From assembly GCF_028502605.1 (NCBI RefSeq), contig NC_079232.1, forward strand, positions 992,001 to 1,056,000: a DNA stretch of 64,000 nt, given 5' to 3'. The DNA comes from Trichoderma breve. Lineage: Eukaryota > Ascomycota > Sordariomycetes > Hypocreales > Hypocreaceae. Of the stretch, positions 1 to 12,370 are shown piece after piece. The notes under the pieces are model-generated. The model ran no database searches and was not told the DNA's origin. It was given only the letters and a program-made list of their open reading frames with translations. Position 1 is the first letter of the stretch. Every line of letters starts with the position of its first letter. Position numbers and translations under genes: made by a program.

Positions 1-3000
1 CTCGACTGCATGCTGGCTTGGCGAAAGCATTGACTTGGCCGATCGCAAGGACTTGGATACACTTCTAGTGATGGGTCTATGGCTTGGGGTAGGCCGTGTA
101 GGGGTCTTGAAAGGCTCAGCCGTTGTAGGCGCTGCATCAGGTGGCGGGGTGGACGGTCGTCCTTTGAAGGGGCTGTTAAATAGAGCATCCAGGTCGTCTA
201 GTTTGCCAACACTCTCGCGCGATCCTGGCATGGCAGCATTCTCTTGGTCGCCTTTGAGATGTTCTCCTGGTCGGCACTCTGCAGTCTGAACGACATTAAC
301 GTCAACGTCGCAAAGCACCTTTGGGACTCCGTCTTTTCTAGGAGATGGAAATAGCAATCTCCTCGTACTGCCGGCCATTTCGTCAAATTCGATATCGATA
401 GGGCTCTGAGCAGTCCCGCTGCCCTGAGAATGGGTTGATCCTGGCTGTGATATCACGTCCAGTCCATCATTCACAATAAACTGTTCAGCTTGCTGACTTT
501 CGTTCATCTCTGGTACCGATAATGAGTTCAAGTCTGCAGGAACCGCTTCGCTCATTTTTGGCGACGAGGGTGCTACTGGCTCAAACGCATCTGTGGGGAG
601 ATAGGCTTCCGAAGTGAGATTGAGAGGACCGTCATCCTTTGGACGATTCTTCTTCGCCCGAGATGTGCTTCGGCCGGTGCCTCTCTTCCGTCGCTCTTGG
701 CCTAGCCGAGAGGCATCTTTATCCCACCTGTCAGGGGGCCGGTGAGTTTTGCACTTGGTAAGCCAAATGCCACAAGGGTTGCAAAGCAGAGCCTCCTGCC
801 ACTTGGTCCTCTCGTCGGTAATGGCCAGACTCTTTTTGACGACACGATGAAGTGTCGGTTTGCCCTCATCATCACGCCGTAAAACCTCCACAGCCGTAAT
901 CTTCCCCGGCTTTTCAGAATACTCGCAACGCTCCGGAACGCCGTCGCGTTCTTGAATCCAAATCTTCCTCCATGTAGGGGTTTCAATGGCACCGCAGTTG
1001 CTGCAGAACGGAGGCATTTCTCCATTCATGATGGCCTCTTCAAGGCGTTGCTTGATGGCATGCTTTTTCACAATGTTTTTATTTGATCGTTGCGCAGGGG
1101 GTGAGGATGGCGCCGGAAGAAAATCGCTTGGAGGGCATGGCTCCTCAGGAGCCGCTGAGTTTACTAAAGGGGCAGGGTCTACCGGAGACTCAGACGTGGA
1201 TTCAGCACGAGGCTCAGGCATTGGCAAAGCCAACGTCCCCATAGAACTCGGCCGACGGACGTCAACACCTCCTACCGAAGATGGACGGTCCGAAGCGTTA
1301 GCTGGGGGCTGTGATAGGCTTGACGGCCCAGCGGGATCGCTGGATGGCAGGATAAGCGGGCCCGCGGATTGAGATCGACTCAGCTGGCGAGGGTACTTGG
1401 GTTTGGAGGTTTGCGGTCTTGATTGAGGCGGCTGCGAAGATCGTGATGGCGGTCGAACGAATGGAGGGGCGGCTTCTTTCGAGGAAAATGTAGAGGCGAG
1501 TTGTACTATGGGGTCGTTGAAGATGTCATCCGTCGCGGGGGTGACTTGTGAGAGTTCAGGAGGAGATGTAGAAGCCGATCCTGACTCGCGAGGATGCGCA
1601 GAAGTCTGGTTCGGGGCATCAACGGCGTTGACGGGTGATGTAGCCGTAGTAAAATGCGCCAAGGTATGCGCTTGAGTAGGTGCGGGAAGAGGAATGGGAG
1701 TGGGAGCCTGAATTGGAGCAGGGGTAGAGGTCAGGGCCGGGCTCATGGGCCTTTCAATGGCATCTGTCGTAGGTGGTGGAGTTGGGCCCAACATTGGCGA
1801 TGTCGGTTGCGGTCTCTTCCTTTTCGTAGATTGGCCATTCATCTGTGGCCGGCTTGGGCCCCCTTTCGGCGGAGGTGGTAACGAGCCTTCTGTAGGGCCA
1901 GGGTTATTTGACGTCGGATAGGGAGTATTGTATGTGAGAAGATGCACTAGGTCCTGGCCGCTGGGGCCGTCCTGGAGCTGGAAAACCTGAACGGGCACGC
2001 TCTGCTTTGGAGCCTTGTGAGCGCGCTGTGGCGGTGGTAGCTCTTCCAAAACGGCCTGATCTCCTTCTCCGAAAAGCTCACTCATATCATTTCCCGGAAT
2101 GCTGTGCTCATGCTCGCCAGGGGCCATTGTTGGCATCGGGGGTAGCACTGGGCTTGAGGGAGGCGGGCTAGATCGCATATAGGGCGTCGCCTGCTGAACT
2201 GGTGGTGAGGATCCAATATCAGCGGGGCTGTCGTCGGGGTAGTTTGGGGTTGGGGCCATGGACTCTGGTGATCTATCGTCATCCATGCCGGGAGATGCAA
2301 AGCGGCTAGCCTCGCTCGTGGCAAAGCTTGATACGGGCGGCTGGCTCAGTGCGGATTCACGTCGCTTGAGGGAGCTGGGCTCTCGTCCTGGTACCGCCCT
2401 GAGACGACCGTTAGGAACGGGTGTGGGAGCTCGAGGGACCTCCTGCAGATGGCTACCTGTCACACTGTCGCTATTGATGGCAATGGGTCGAAAGTTTCGC
2501 AGGGAGCTGGAATTGCTCGCAGCAACCCTGAGGGATTCGGGCTCGGCAGCGAAGGGATTCGCGTCCGACTTGTCCACCTTGGTCACCTTTGCCCTCTTCT
2601 TGACAGGCTCATCCTCCTTGGCGGGCGCGGCCTCTTCTCCTTCAGTTCCGTCCTCATAGCCGGATGTGTTGCCTTCAGCGGGTTTCTTTCGTGGCCTGCC
2701 TCGAGGCCTACCTGTGGGTGGCTTCCTCCGGGACGGCCTATTTGACGCTCTACTAGATGGTCGTGATGAGGGTGCCGGGACGCCAGGCATGGACTGAGAC
2801 TGAGGTTCGATGGGAATGGGAGCCAACCTCGGCAGCTCTTGTGTAGACGCTTGGTTGTAGCTCGGGCCAAAGGAGCCCTGCCTAACCAACGGTGGTGGGG
2901 GTCCTTGAGGCAGAGCAGGAGCCATGCTGGGCGAATGGTGGACTGGCATAGGGCTACCATGGTTCTGGCTCGTCTGTTGGGCCATCTGTGGGTTCGACTG

Positions 3001-3681
3001 GACCAGAGAGTTCCATTCTGAGGCAGCACCGGGTGTCAAGACCTGCTCCATAGGCCTTACTGGCTGCTGGTCCACGGAAGAGGCGTATGTGATGGAACGC
3101 TGGATTCTGGCTGTCTCAGACAGCTTCAACCTGACCTCGAGCGTCTCCCTGTTGCCACCACCAAACACACCCAATACATTTCTCGTTACACGGCCCGTCA
3201 CCATCTTGGGCTGATGGTTCCCAAAGTCGGGCCGCATCGACTGAAAGACCCATGATAGCAGGCCTTGTCCGACCAGAGGCAGATCAGGCTCGGAATAATC
3301 AATTGCGTAGATGGTGTAGTCGCACTCGTGGTTCGTCAGCTCCGGGCTGCACTCGGCAATAACATGTACGCAAGCCCTCAGGTCGACGACGCCAATAGAG
3401 TTTGTGTCATCAATCGGGACCGTCTGGACCTGCAAGGGCTGGGAGCCTCTGGCGAGGCAATTAACCTTGGCCTCTTTGTCGAACGTGTAGTGCACCTTTA
3501 CTGTTTGGTCTGAATTAGTCGCTGCAGCAAACTAAAGTAAAGCCAAGGGCACGCTGAAGCTGAATCTGAGGGAGATTTTCGTACAGTTCATAAACTTGGT
3601 CTGCACGCCATAGTCGTCAGCGTCGCCGGCAACAGACGTGTTGTTCCAGCCACTGGAGTGAGCGGGCATTGGTGAAGCCAT
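1..3681 (-). CDS. spt21: Ams2/Spt21-family chromatin and histone-gene regulator (3' end outside window)
   Basis: Minus strand, two exons: 3681-3585, then 3500 to the window edge, split by an 84-nt intron. The frame is still open at base 1, so the C-terminus is missing; about 1,199 residues are present. Residues ~30-150 hold the conserved N-terminal Ams2/Spt21 domain (for example YTFDKEAKVNCLAR and DYTIYAIDYSE). A roughly 700-residue Pro/Ser-rich, probably disordered stretch follows, with an AT-hook-like GRPRGRPRKKP near residue 290. A GATA-type finger then appears (Cys865, Cys868, Cys939, Cys942, with TPTWR and CNPCGIWL). The STRRLLFPSPRK motif lies further on. In the family, yeast Spt21 and fission yeast Ams2 activate histone genes, and Ams2 also supports CENP-A loading. 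Nuclear location is inferred. The finger loop of about 70 residues is far longer than in ordinary GATA factors. Family call is firm; exact splice acceptor is likely. Confidence 0.88.
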
Positions 3682-5098
3682 GGCGATTGTGCCTCGCCCT
3701 CGCGGCCGGTCGTCGTGGTCCCCCTTCGCCTGCTGGGTTGCCGATGCAGGAGTTGAGAATTATTCTGCCGAGATGGGTACTGTAAGTATTGAAAAAAAGG
3801 GATGTGGAGAGTTTGCTGGGTTGTTAGACTTGGTTTGTGGTGCCGGGTCAAATTGGGGAGGCGGGTTTCATGCTCGTGACGCGCCAAATGTCTCCAGGTC
3901 GCGTCTGCGTGGTGGATCTGAGATATGGAGGCGCGCAGGGTAATTTTTAAGACAAAAAGGCGAATGGGGCAACACCAGAAAAAAAAAAGTGAAATGAGAT
4001 CAGATCCACGTTGCTACAGAGACAAGAACGAGGCCGTTGCACAGAGCAAAGGGAGGACAAATTCTTTGTTCTGTCGTGAGTGGGTTGATGCGCAAAGAGA
4101 GGTGCAGGGCCTTTGTGATGGTGATGATGGCCTCTGTTTCGTCACGCCCCAAAAGCGTGTGTGCCTGCGCTGTAACCACGCCTGACGTGCCACCCAATTG
4201 CCAACTCTGCAACTCGCTAGCCGCGCCACGGCAGCTTTGCTTCGGTGTGTGCTGGAACTAGCAGCAGGTGAGCTTTTAGTGAGAAAGTGCCTGCAGCAAA
4301 GCCAGTTGGAGCCCGGCACTCATTGAATCATGGGCGTTAATAGGCTGCAGGGGGGGAACTCCAGCCTGCCGCGCTTCTTCGGGGCTACCCCACCTACCCA
4401 ATGGAGCAGTTGATCTTATCGCTGGTTGGCGCCGGCTGAACCCCGGACTAGCGGACCGGCTCCGATACAAGCCTCGCGTTGCTTTGGAGCTTTCTGAAAA
4501 TGCCCAGCGAATTCGTCTCACACAAACGACGGTCTGGCGGCAGGGCAAAGATGCTCCGGTTGAGCGGGCAATTCGACGGAGCAAACAAGAGAGCAATGGC
4601 CAGACTTTTTTTTTTTCTTCTCCCTCCCTCCTTGGCTGCGGCGGGCGGGGGCTTGCTGGCCCTTTTATAGTTGCCCCAACCAGGTTGACGCCATCTTGAG
4701 AGCTCGTCTGCCATCACATCAGCACCCCCTCCAACTCATCCGTCTCGTGACTTGGCTTCTCCCTGCATTTTCTTAGGCTGCACAAGTCTCTGCCCCTCCA
4801 TACAGACTCGCCCTGCCGTTTTAGCCCGATAAATGAAGCCGTCTGCTATCGGCCCTTGCACCTTAATTCCATGACGCCCGATGGTTTGCAGCGCCACCGC
4901 CGTTGTGCAAAAAAAGGCACGGGCGCACTTCACGCCATCTCCGCAAGATAACACCATGACGACTCCATCATCATTCATCACTCTGTGTTTTATCTTCATC
5001 TCATTAAATGCATTTGCATATCATCTTTTTAGATTTTACTATTGTACATGTACATGCGTCCTCTATTTTCTCTCTTGTTTCTTTGCTATCCCCCTTTT
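3682..5098. promoter_or_regulatory. Intergenic: upstream region of the Spt21-type gene and 3' side of the ehd3 gene
   Basis: Both neighbours are on the minus strand, so this 1.4 kb holds the promoter and leader of the Spt21-type gene and the 3' end of ehd3. A pyrimidine run and a GC-rich patch sit at about 4606-4660. I saw no conserved coding pattern; the short reading frames here look random. Confidence 0.6.
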
Positions 5099-6660
5099 TT
5101 ATAGTCGACTTGATGCTGCAGAATCACCGGCCACCCACTTGGCTTTGCCTTGCTCGTCAACTGTTGTTTTCCTGCTGATAATCTCGTCTACAACCTCTGC
5201 CACACCCTGTCGGTTCTTTCTTGACGCCTTGACCTGCTTCGCGAGTTCTGCTGGTGTAAGAGAGTTGCCAGATACAATGGCCTGAATCTCCTTCTCCGTA
5301 GGCACGCCGAGGGCGGCGAAGGGGTATTCGGAGTAGGTGCGGTCCGTAAACAGCTTAAATCCGGCGTCCTTGTTGAAGTCGAAGAAGGGCTTGGCAGTGT
5401 TCTCGCTGGCTGGGATGGCCTCGAGAGATTCGGGTTGCCACTTGGCAGCCTCCTTACGCACCAGCAGCGCCGTCACACCCTCCGTGAAGTCGTGGTGCTG
5501 CATGAACTTGCTGGCAATCTGGTGTTCCTTCTCAAAGGTCTCCGAGATGCTCCATTTACCGCCAACCCGCATCTGCCTAAGGGCAACATGCACGGCAGTG
5601 GGCGACCGCTTCCCAAGCGTGGCCAGCTGCTTCTGCGCCCACTCTTCAGTCTCACCCCGCTCTTCCTTCAAGGCAGCAATGATGTCATTCACGTTGTTCT
5701 TGCTGAAGCATCGGTCAATGGCCCGTCGAGTTTCACCGCTCAGAGCAAAGGCCTGGTCGTAGGGCAGGCCGGTGCAGAACTCCTCCAACGTATCGTTGAT
5801 GAGCTCGAGCCTCCGGGGGAGAGGGTCCTCATCGCGGAAGCGCAACTCTGCCAGACGTGCCTCGAGATCTGGCAAGCTTGACGAGTGTAGGTAGTGAGTC
5901 GCAATACCGCTGTAGAAGACGTTGGGTCCAGTGAGCCGGTCGCTAGTCAGCGCGAGGTAGGTTCCGATGGAGCCGTTCATCCGAGGCAGGAAGAAAGAAG
6001 CACCGACATCGGGGAAGAATCCAATCGTCGTCTCGGGCATGGCAAACATTGTCCTCTCAGTCGCAATTCGGAAGGGTGCGTGGATACTCAGTCCAACGCC
6101 GCCACCCATGGTGATACCGTCCATGAAGGCAATGTAGGGCTTCTGATATGTGGCAATGTAGTGGTCCAGCTGGTATTCGAGAGCAAAGTAGTCGGCTGAT
6201 TTCTTCCATCCATCGGCACCCTCCTGGTTGTACTGAGCCAGTGCGGCAACATCGCCGCCGGCGCAAAGAGCCTTCTCGCCAGCACCCTTCATGACAATGA
6301 CGTTTGCCATGTCAGACTTCTCCCACTCGATCAGCCGGGGAACGATCTTGCGAATCATGGATCCATTGAGGGAGTTGAGCTTCTTTGGGCGGTTTAGCAG
6401 CACGGTTCTAAGTCCGTACTTGCTCTCGAAGACGACATCGTTGGGCTCGTCGCCAGGCAATTCCTTGACATTGTAGGCCTCGGCAGACAACTTTTGTAAA
6501 CCAAATTAGCATCGTATTATAAATAGAACGACATCTCCTCGTTGCTAACCGGTCGTGCGCCCAGTGACGAGCTCATCGCTCTGCTCATGGTGGTGCGATA
6601 GCTCCGGCTCGCAGCATTCGCTGCCGTGCCAGCTCGAGCCGCAATTGTTCGGAAGGACAT
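5099..6660 (-). CDS. ehd3: 3-hydroxyisobutyryl-CoA hydrolase, mitochondrial (Ehd3/HIBCH family)
   Basis: Two exons: 6660-6550 and 6490-5099, giving 500 residues. Exon 1 codes 37 residues rich in Arg, Ser and Ala with no acids, a typical mitochondrial presequence; starting in exon 2 would need a TTG and lose it. The body is an enoyl-CoA hydratase/isomerase fold: LNRPKKLNSLN near the start, GAGEKALCAGGDV, the oxyanion loop GITMGGGVGLSIH, and PETTIGFFPDVGASFFLPR, which is the HIBCH-specific stretch. Length matches fungal homologues. The expected reaction is hydrolysis of 3-hydroxyisobutyryl-CoA in valine breakdown; in yeast a homologue also copurifies with the mitochondrial small ribosomal subunit. 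It is divergent from smd2 across 430 bp. Intron donor GTTAGC is slightly weak, but phase and product fit. Confidence 0.9.
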
Positions 6661-7090
6661 CAGACGTCGACTGTACAGATGCTCTCACAAGGTCAATTCC
6701 ACGACATCTAAACAAGGAGAGAGAGGAGGAAGAGGAGGATGACGCCGGAGGGCCTTGGACTTGGACTTTGAATCTCCGGCTATTTCGAAGAATAGAAGAA
6801 GCTCCACCTGAAAATTGGCCCGCCGATTGCCGATAAGGATGGCGGAGAAACATCCCATGCCAGTACGTACCTTTTCCGTGCCTTTTGACAGCTGCCGGTC
6901 AGGTGATCACAGCTGTTCACTTCCTGGGTACAAAAGTACAAAGAGCAGGCCAACTATTCTCCACAACAAGCCGCGACAAGGGCCAATCAGCTGCAGTGCC
7001 TGAGATACGCCTACAACTTTTCGAGCTTCCAGCTTGTCCAGCCTTGCGCACGCAACCTCATCCATCACCTCCAAACCACTGCAGCAAAAG
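6661..7090. promoter_or_regulatory. Shared divergent promoter of ehd3 and smd2
   Basis: The 430 bp between the two start codons must hold both promoters. A CCAAT pentamer is at 6983-6987, about 100 bp before the smd2 start. No TATA box is obvious on either side. Confidence 0.6.
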
Positions 7091-7717
7091 ATGGCCGACC
7101 CCAAGATTCAGTATGTCGCCCACCATACCGCCAATTGTGCTTAAGCTGACCGCTCTACAGGGAACTTCTCACCAAGTCTCGCTCCGAACTCACGTATGTC
7201 GCGGATAACGCTTCTGCCCCTCCCACCGCTCTCCTGCATTCATTCCAGTATATATATATAATGCATATCTAACATCCGGACCTAGCGAGTACGAGATTGC
7301 GCAGCTTGAAGAGTATGAGTTCTCTTCCGGTCCCCTTTCCATCCTCCAGACGGCTGTGAGGTCGCACACGCAGGTGCTCATCTCCATTCGCTCGAACCGC
7401 AAGCTACTGGCACGTGTCAAGGCCTTTGACAGGCATTGCAACATGGTGCTCGAGAACGTCAAGGAGATGTGGACGGAAACGCCCAGGCTAGCGGACGGAA
7501 AGAAGGGCCGGCCGGTCAACAAGGACAGATTCATCAGCAAGATGTACGCTATACCCCTCCCTCCCTTCTAGATGTCGACGAGGGATCTTGGGTTCCAAGA
7601 GAGGGCTGCCGAACCCGATCGCGTCGAAATACGGAAACATTGATGCCTAATTTCTGGGTACTAACGTGGTGCAGGTTCCTGAGAGGTGATAGCGTCATCC
7701 TGGTTCTTCTATCCTAG
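7091..7717 (+). CDS. smd2: Small nuclear ribonucleoprotein Sm D2
   Basis: Four exons: 7091-7110, 7161-7193, 7286-7543 and 7675-7717, giving 117 residues, the usual SmD2 length. All donors start GTATGT or GTACGC and the last intron has a clear CTAAC branch site at 7661. The protein shows the short N-terminal helix ([20 protein letters not shown]), then Sm1 ([42 protein letters not shown]) and Sm2 ([13 protein letters not shown]). SmD2 is a core ring subunit of the U1, U2, U4 and U5 snRNPs and acts in the nucleus after cytoplasmic Sm-ring assembly. The first exon codes only six full codons, so simple gene finders may miss it. Convergent with the dihydroxyacetone kinase gene 203 bp downstream. 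Confidence 0.96.
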
Positions 7718-7920
7718 AGTTATACGAGCTGCTTTGGGTTGTTTTGGGGTTTAATTGACATTGAGCTATTGGATGACGGATTTACATCGCGAGAGTCTCA
7801 AAGGCGAATTTAGGCGTTGAAAACAATTTATTTGGTTGCTTTAAGCACACATCAAGTCTTTGGACATTCTTACTAGATCGTGGCCTCCACCGTTGCGTCC
7901 TCTATGTCATATGTCGTATT

Positions 7921-9771
7921 TCAGATAGATTCCCAGCCCTCCTCTGTCGGCTTGACGCCTCCCAGTCCCAAGAAGAAGCATGCCAATCCCCAAGCACCAG
8001 GATCAGGCACCTCCTCATATCCACTGCCGCCTATGTACACTGACCGCCCAAGGCTTGCCTGCATGCCCTTGGTTTCATCGGCGGCCTTCCTTGCCGCATC
8101 AGCAGCCTGTTTCACATCGCCAGTCTTGCCCAGAACCTCGACAAAGGGATAAAGCGCGTCCACAAGCGTGCGATCGCCAGGCTGAGCAGGAGTGTATTTG
8201 GACAAGGCCTCGCAGCTAAGCTTAAGAGCGGCGGACCATACTGAAGGACCAGCTTCGCCAGATCCCAGGGTACGAAGAGCGTGGACGAGAGCATTGAGGA
8301 ATATGGCGTAAAGAGCACCAGAAGTGCCATCCATGGCGGTTTCTACCACTTGTACAATGGAAGCCACGTCGACAACCACATCTCCTGTCAGGGGCTTCTG
8401 TTGGATGTGCTTCAGGATGGCTATAATTTGCAAGTCAGTGTCCAGATGTCACGAGACATTCAAAGTCAAATTTGAAATGGAGGGTTCTCTTGTGAGCTTA
8501 CCTTCGGCTCCTCTCTTGAGACCAATGCCACAGTCTCCATCTCCAACAATGGTGTCGTACTTGGTAACTTCAGGCTCGGCCGCAATTACGCGCTCCAGCG
8601 CATTGGTAAGAACAGAAGTAGCATGCTTAGCATCCATTTGTAGTCCGCTCGGCTGAGTCTCTTTGTTTGTCCCGGCGGTGTCTGTCCTCGTTGCAGTATT
8701 CTTTGCCTCCCATGATGTCTTTTGCACTGGAGCAGACCAGCCAGTGACCTCGCTTGGGGCATCCAGCAACTCAATCATGCCCGGCCCACCAATATCGGTA
8801 TTAACGACGTTGAGAAGGGTGATGCTGAAGCCCTGGCCATTCAGACTCGTCATGAATGTGCCGCTGATGATGCGGACCGGTCGAATATTATACTTGTCGC
8901 TGAGCTGGTTCACTACTTCGGTAGTGATACCACCCAGCTCCAAAACACTAACACCTCCAAGGTTGTTGATGAGCAGGACAACCTCGTTTGAGTTGACGTT
9001 TAGGAAAGCCCTGTCCTTGTCGCTTTGGTCGAGCAGTTGGGTAAGCATTCTCTCCACCAACTGAGGCAGCTCCAGCTTCTCCCTACTTGATCCGGGCTCA
9101 TTGTGAATGCCCATTCCGACCTCGACTTGCTCAGGTGCCAAGGCTTCACTGGAATCGATAACTCGTCCCGGAACGTGAACATGCTCCAAGCTGGCACCAA
9201 CACTGACGATGTTGGCCGCAGTCAGCCGAGCCACCTTTGCCACCTCTTCCAACGACCGTCCTTGCGCGGCGAGAGCACCGGCAATCTTGAGCACGAGCAC
9301 AGTACCAGCGATTCCTCGCCTTCCTACCTTGCCCGTCTTCTTCCTCCCAACACCTACATCATCACCAACGACAACCATCTCGACGGCCTGGCCAGCCGCA
9401 ATGGCCTTTTCCACGGCCATTCCAAAGTTGAGAATGTCGCCCGTGTAATTCATCACAACGACCAACACGCCCTTCTCGGTGTCTACTCTTGACATGATGC
9501 CATTCCTGACCTGCTCAGCTGAGGGACTGGCAAATATTGTGCCCGCCACGGCAGCTGAAAGCATGCCCGGGCCAACCATGGCGGCGAACGAGGGCTCATG
9601 GCCAGACCCTCCGCCCGAGATGATTGAGACTTGCTGGGGAGCATCGGATGGCCGGCGATAGATGATTTTGTTATCTGAGTCGAGGGCAACGTTGGGATTG
9701 GTGAGAGTCAGGCTGTGAAGCGCAGTGTTGACCAGATGAGTCGGGTCATTGATGAAGTGTTTTGTAGACAT
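7921..9771 (-). CDS. dak1: Dihydroxyacetone kinase (single-chain DhaK-DhaL)
   Basis: Two exons: 9771-8502 and 8420-7921, 81-nt intron, 589 residues. The DhaK domain covers about residues 1-340: substrate loop ISGGGSGHEPSFAAMVGPG near 51-70, MNYTGDILNFG, and the His199 region (EHVHVPGR) where the family binds dihydroxyacetone covalently. The DhaL domain starts near 390 with VGDGDCGIGL, the Asp-rich Mg-ATP site, and ends at an SVYIGGSG loop. The linker holds Thr/Asp-rich low-complexity sequence. The enzyme phosphorylates dihydroxyacetone (and often glyceraldehyde) with ATP, feeding glycerol-derived carbon into glycolysis and clearing toxic dihydroxyacetone. Cytosolic location is assumed. Three GCGGGG elements lie upstream and may allow Cre1 control. 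Confidence 0.95.
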
Positions 9772-10853
9772 TATGGGCGATGTAGAGAGGACTGCAGCTG
9801 TAATTCAAAGACAAATGGCGTTGATCACTCCGGGATGAGGCAGATCATGAATGGGGAAAAAATGATGAAAGAAAGAGATGCTCTATGCAGTATATTGAAT
9901 CCAAAAGAATTAGGTACAGAATGCTATATAAGAGTGGCCTGATTATCAGTGACGTAGAGTGATGACACCGACGGGCTGATAAAGAAAAAAAGGGCGGGGA
10001 AGCTCGATATTGGCATTTCAGCGGGGTTGACAGTTGCCGGCGAGCTCAACAAATCGAGTACAAGTCTCTACCTATCTTCACGGTGTGAATGCAGCCGTGA
10101 GCGTTGGTAGCAGTACGAGCACCGTGTCTCTGTGTAATGCACGGTCATCAGCGGGGAATTGGGCGAATTTCGATGGAGAATCAGAAATCCATTGATTGGC
10201 ATTGGCATTGACGGCTGCGGGCCGTCCCAACAGGGCTTGTGCACTTAAAAGACGACCTCATATCCAAGCTTTGTCGCCGCCTCCGAAACTGCAGCTTCAC
10301 AATTGCAACTACTATCGAATTTGTCTGTAGAGTTGCATTGGCGTCTTTGTCTCGGCAGCCAATCACCCAGGCCATAACATCTCGTGGCCAAAAGACAAGA
10401 AATTGGCCCTCCAGCATCTCATGTCCTACATCATATGTCATACACTAGGAGTTGGGTAGCAGAGCATCGTCACTCCCAGACAACGGCCAATCAGGGACCT
10501 TTAGTCATAATGTCGTGTGCAATTCTGATATCAGGCTTCCGCCCATCTAGGTAGTACTTCCAAACTGCTACAAATGAATACTAGGTAATGATGACGACGA
10601 TAAGTGATGATACCCGCATTCCAAAGTGTCGTGAAATGTACCTATTCGCACGACAAAAAAGGGGGATCAAGAAATATATATATCCAAGGCCACTCCCAAA
10701 CGCCAGCCACAAAGAGCATCCATCCTACGCTCTAAATTCTCGGACTTGTATAAACAAAAAAGAGCATGCGTTGTGTAACACATGTGTATGTAGAGAAACA
10801 AATCCAAAATCCCATTCCCTTCTTGGGGCATATTTGCGTATTCTAAATCTTCA
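9772..10853. promoter_or_regulatory. Upstream region of dak1 with Cre1-like and CCAAT elements
   Basis: The 1.1 kb lies upstream of dak1 (-) and behind the GH76 gene (-). GCGGGG, matching the fungal Cre1/CreA consensus SYGGRG, occurs at 9994-9999, 10021-10026 and 10151-10156. Several CCAAT or ATTGG motifs lie between about 10190 and 10490. No coding sequence is evident. Confidence 0.5.
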
Positions 10854-12370
10854 TCACAACAGAAGCACCGCGCTGCCGCCCAGGACGCTAAGAAGCAGCA
10901 GGAGAGTGAGGATTGCTGCTCCAACCTTTCCACCGGTGGTAGGCTTCGTAACCTTGTCAATGTCGCCTGCAGGATCAATGTTACCCATACCAGCGCCGGG
11001 GTCACCCTTCGAAGTACCGCCCTTCTTAGCCGTGGCTGGCGCAGGGGCCTTAAGAACTTGAGTATACATGATGGCATCCAGAGCGTTCATTTGTGATCCA
11101 ACACCATTTTTGCCGTCGTATGTACCCTTGGGAAGCCACGCGAAACCACATCCCGTGCCGTCGATTCCCTTGAATGCGGCCGAGGCCGGCCCTGTGCAAA
11201 TGGACGCTGCGGCTGAAGCAGAGTTGGTGATTAGGGGCATAAGAGTCTGAATAGTATGCGGGGCGAGCTGCATAGTAGAGGCCATATAGCGGACCAAATA
11301 GCCCTTGAAGGTACTCTGGTCGACAGAGCAGAAGCCTCGAGGCTCGCAAAACTGCTCGTAAATGACGCCGTTTTGGACAAATTTGCCAACTGTCTGAGTG
11401 ATGATGCCGTCCAGATTGGCCTTCCAGGTCGCGTTGTTGGTAAAGTTGTACATGGCGGCAGCGCCGTGCATGTAGATACCCGCGTTATAGGACCACTGGT
11501 TCTGGTCCATCTGGCCGCATGTGTTGTTGCTGTCGATACTTAGACCGTCATAAATCTGGTACTGGGGACCAATGAGACCAATCGTCTTCTCCCACTGCCA
11601 GACCTTGAGGGCCCAGTCAGCATACGTCTGGTTACCGGTGTATCGGGCCAATCGAGCGGCAACGTTGAAGAAACAGCCGTTGGCAACGGAGTTTTTGTAA
11701 TCGTAACCCTTGTTCCATGAGAAAATCTGCCAACGGAGACCACCACCACAGTGCTCATCCCATCGACCGACATACTGGTTGAAGACGGCCTGCGCCATGG
11801 CCAGCCATTGTGGTTGATCGGATGGCGGGTTGGGGAAGACATCTTCGGCGGCGGTCATGGCGGCCATGGCCCAGAAGCCTTGATCGTCGTTTCCTTCAGT
11901 CAGCGACTGGTTCGTGGGCAGAAAGGCGCCATCGGTTCCGGCCTGCCAAAGCATAGCCTGCATAGTGGCAGTGTTGTAGGACGAATCTTTTGTCATGCGC
12001 CAGTAATCAATCATGGTTCCGAACATCGCACCGGCCTCCCACCCTATGATTCAAAGTTAGTATCCATGTTTGAATAGTGGACGACTGGCCGTAAAGAGTA
12101 AAAAAGGGTTCCTGACAATAGTATGGGTCTGGCAAGTTTCCGGGGTTATCGCCAGTGTTGTTTCCCGTGTAATATTTCATTAATCCATATGCAACGGTAC
12201 CCGCGGCGTTTAAGACGGAAGCTGAATAAAATTGGTGAGCAATGTCTGTCTCGTTGGGTTTACGGAGCCTTGATTATCTTACTGCTGTCGGTCACGGTCA
12301 AAGAAATGGCATTAGCTCCCTGACCCAGCAGGCACAGGGCCGCTGTCGCAGCCGCCCAAGGAGACCTCAT
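10854..12370 (-). CDS. dfg5: GPI-anchored GH76 cell-wall enzyme (Dfg5/Dcw1 family)
   Basis: Three exons: 12370-12283, 12221-12117 and 12043-10854, giving 460 residues. The first 21 residues form a signal peptide ending in ANA. The mature protein has the GH76 start DPYYWWEAGAMFGTMIDYW, the adjacent acid pair Asp117-Asp118 in EGNDDQGFW, and GLRWQIF. The C-terminus is a GPI signal: small residues, then a leucine-rich tail ending in VLLL. Members (putative endo-alpha-1,6-mannanases) act at the plasma membrane or wall and are thought to transfer GPI-linked wall proteins onto glucan; they are needed for wall building in yeasts and moulds. The second intron has a GTCAGG donor, uncommon but required by the conserved YYWWEAG join. 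Several N-glycosylation sites (NQS, NNT, NAT) are visible. Confidence 0.93.

Noticed and set aside
702..1025. Minus frame starting MEKCLRSAA
   Set aside because: Out of frame with the GATA-type finger, which reads cleanly across the same bases.
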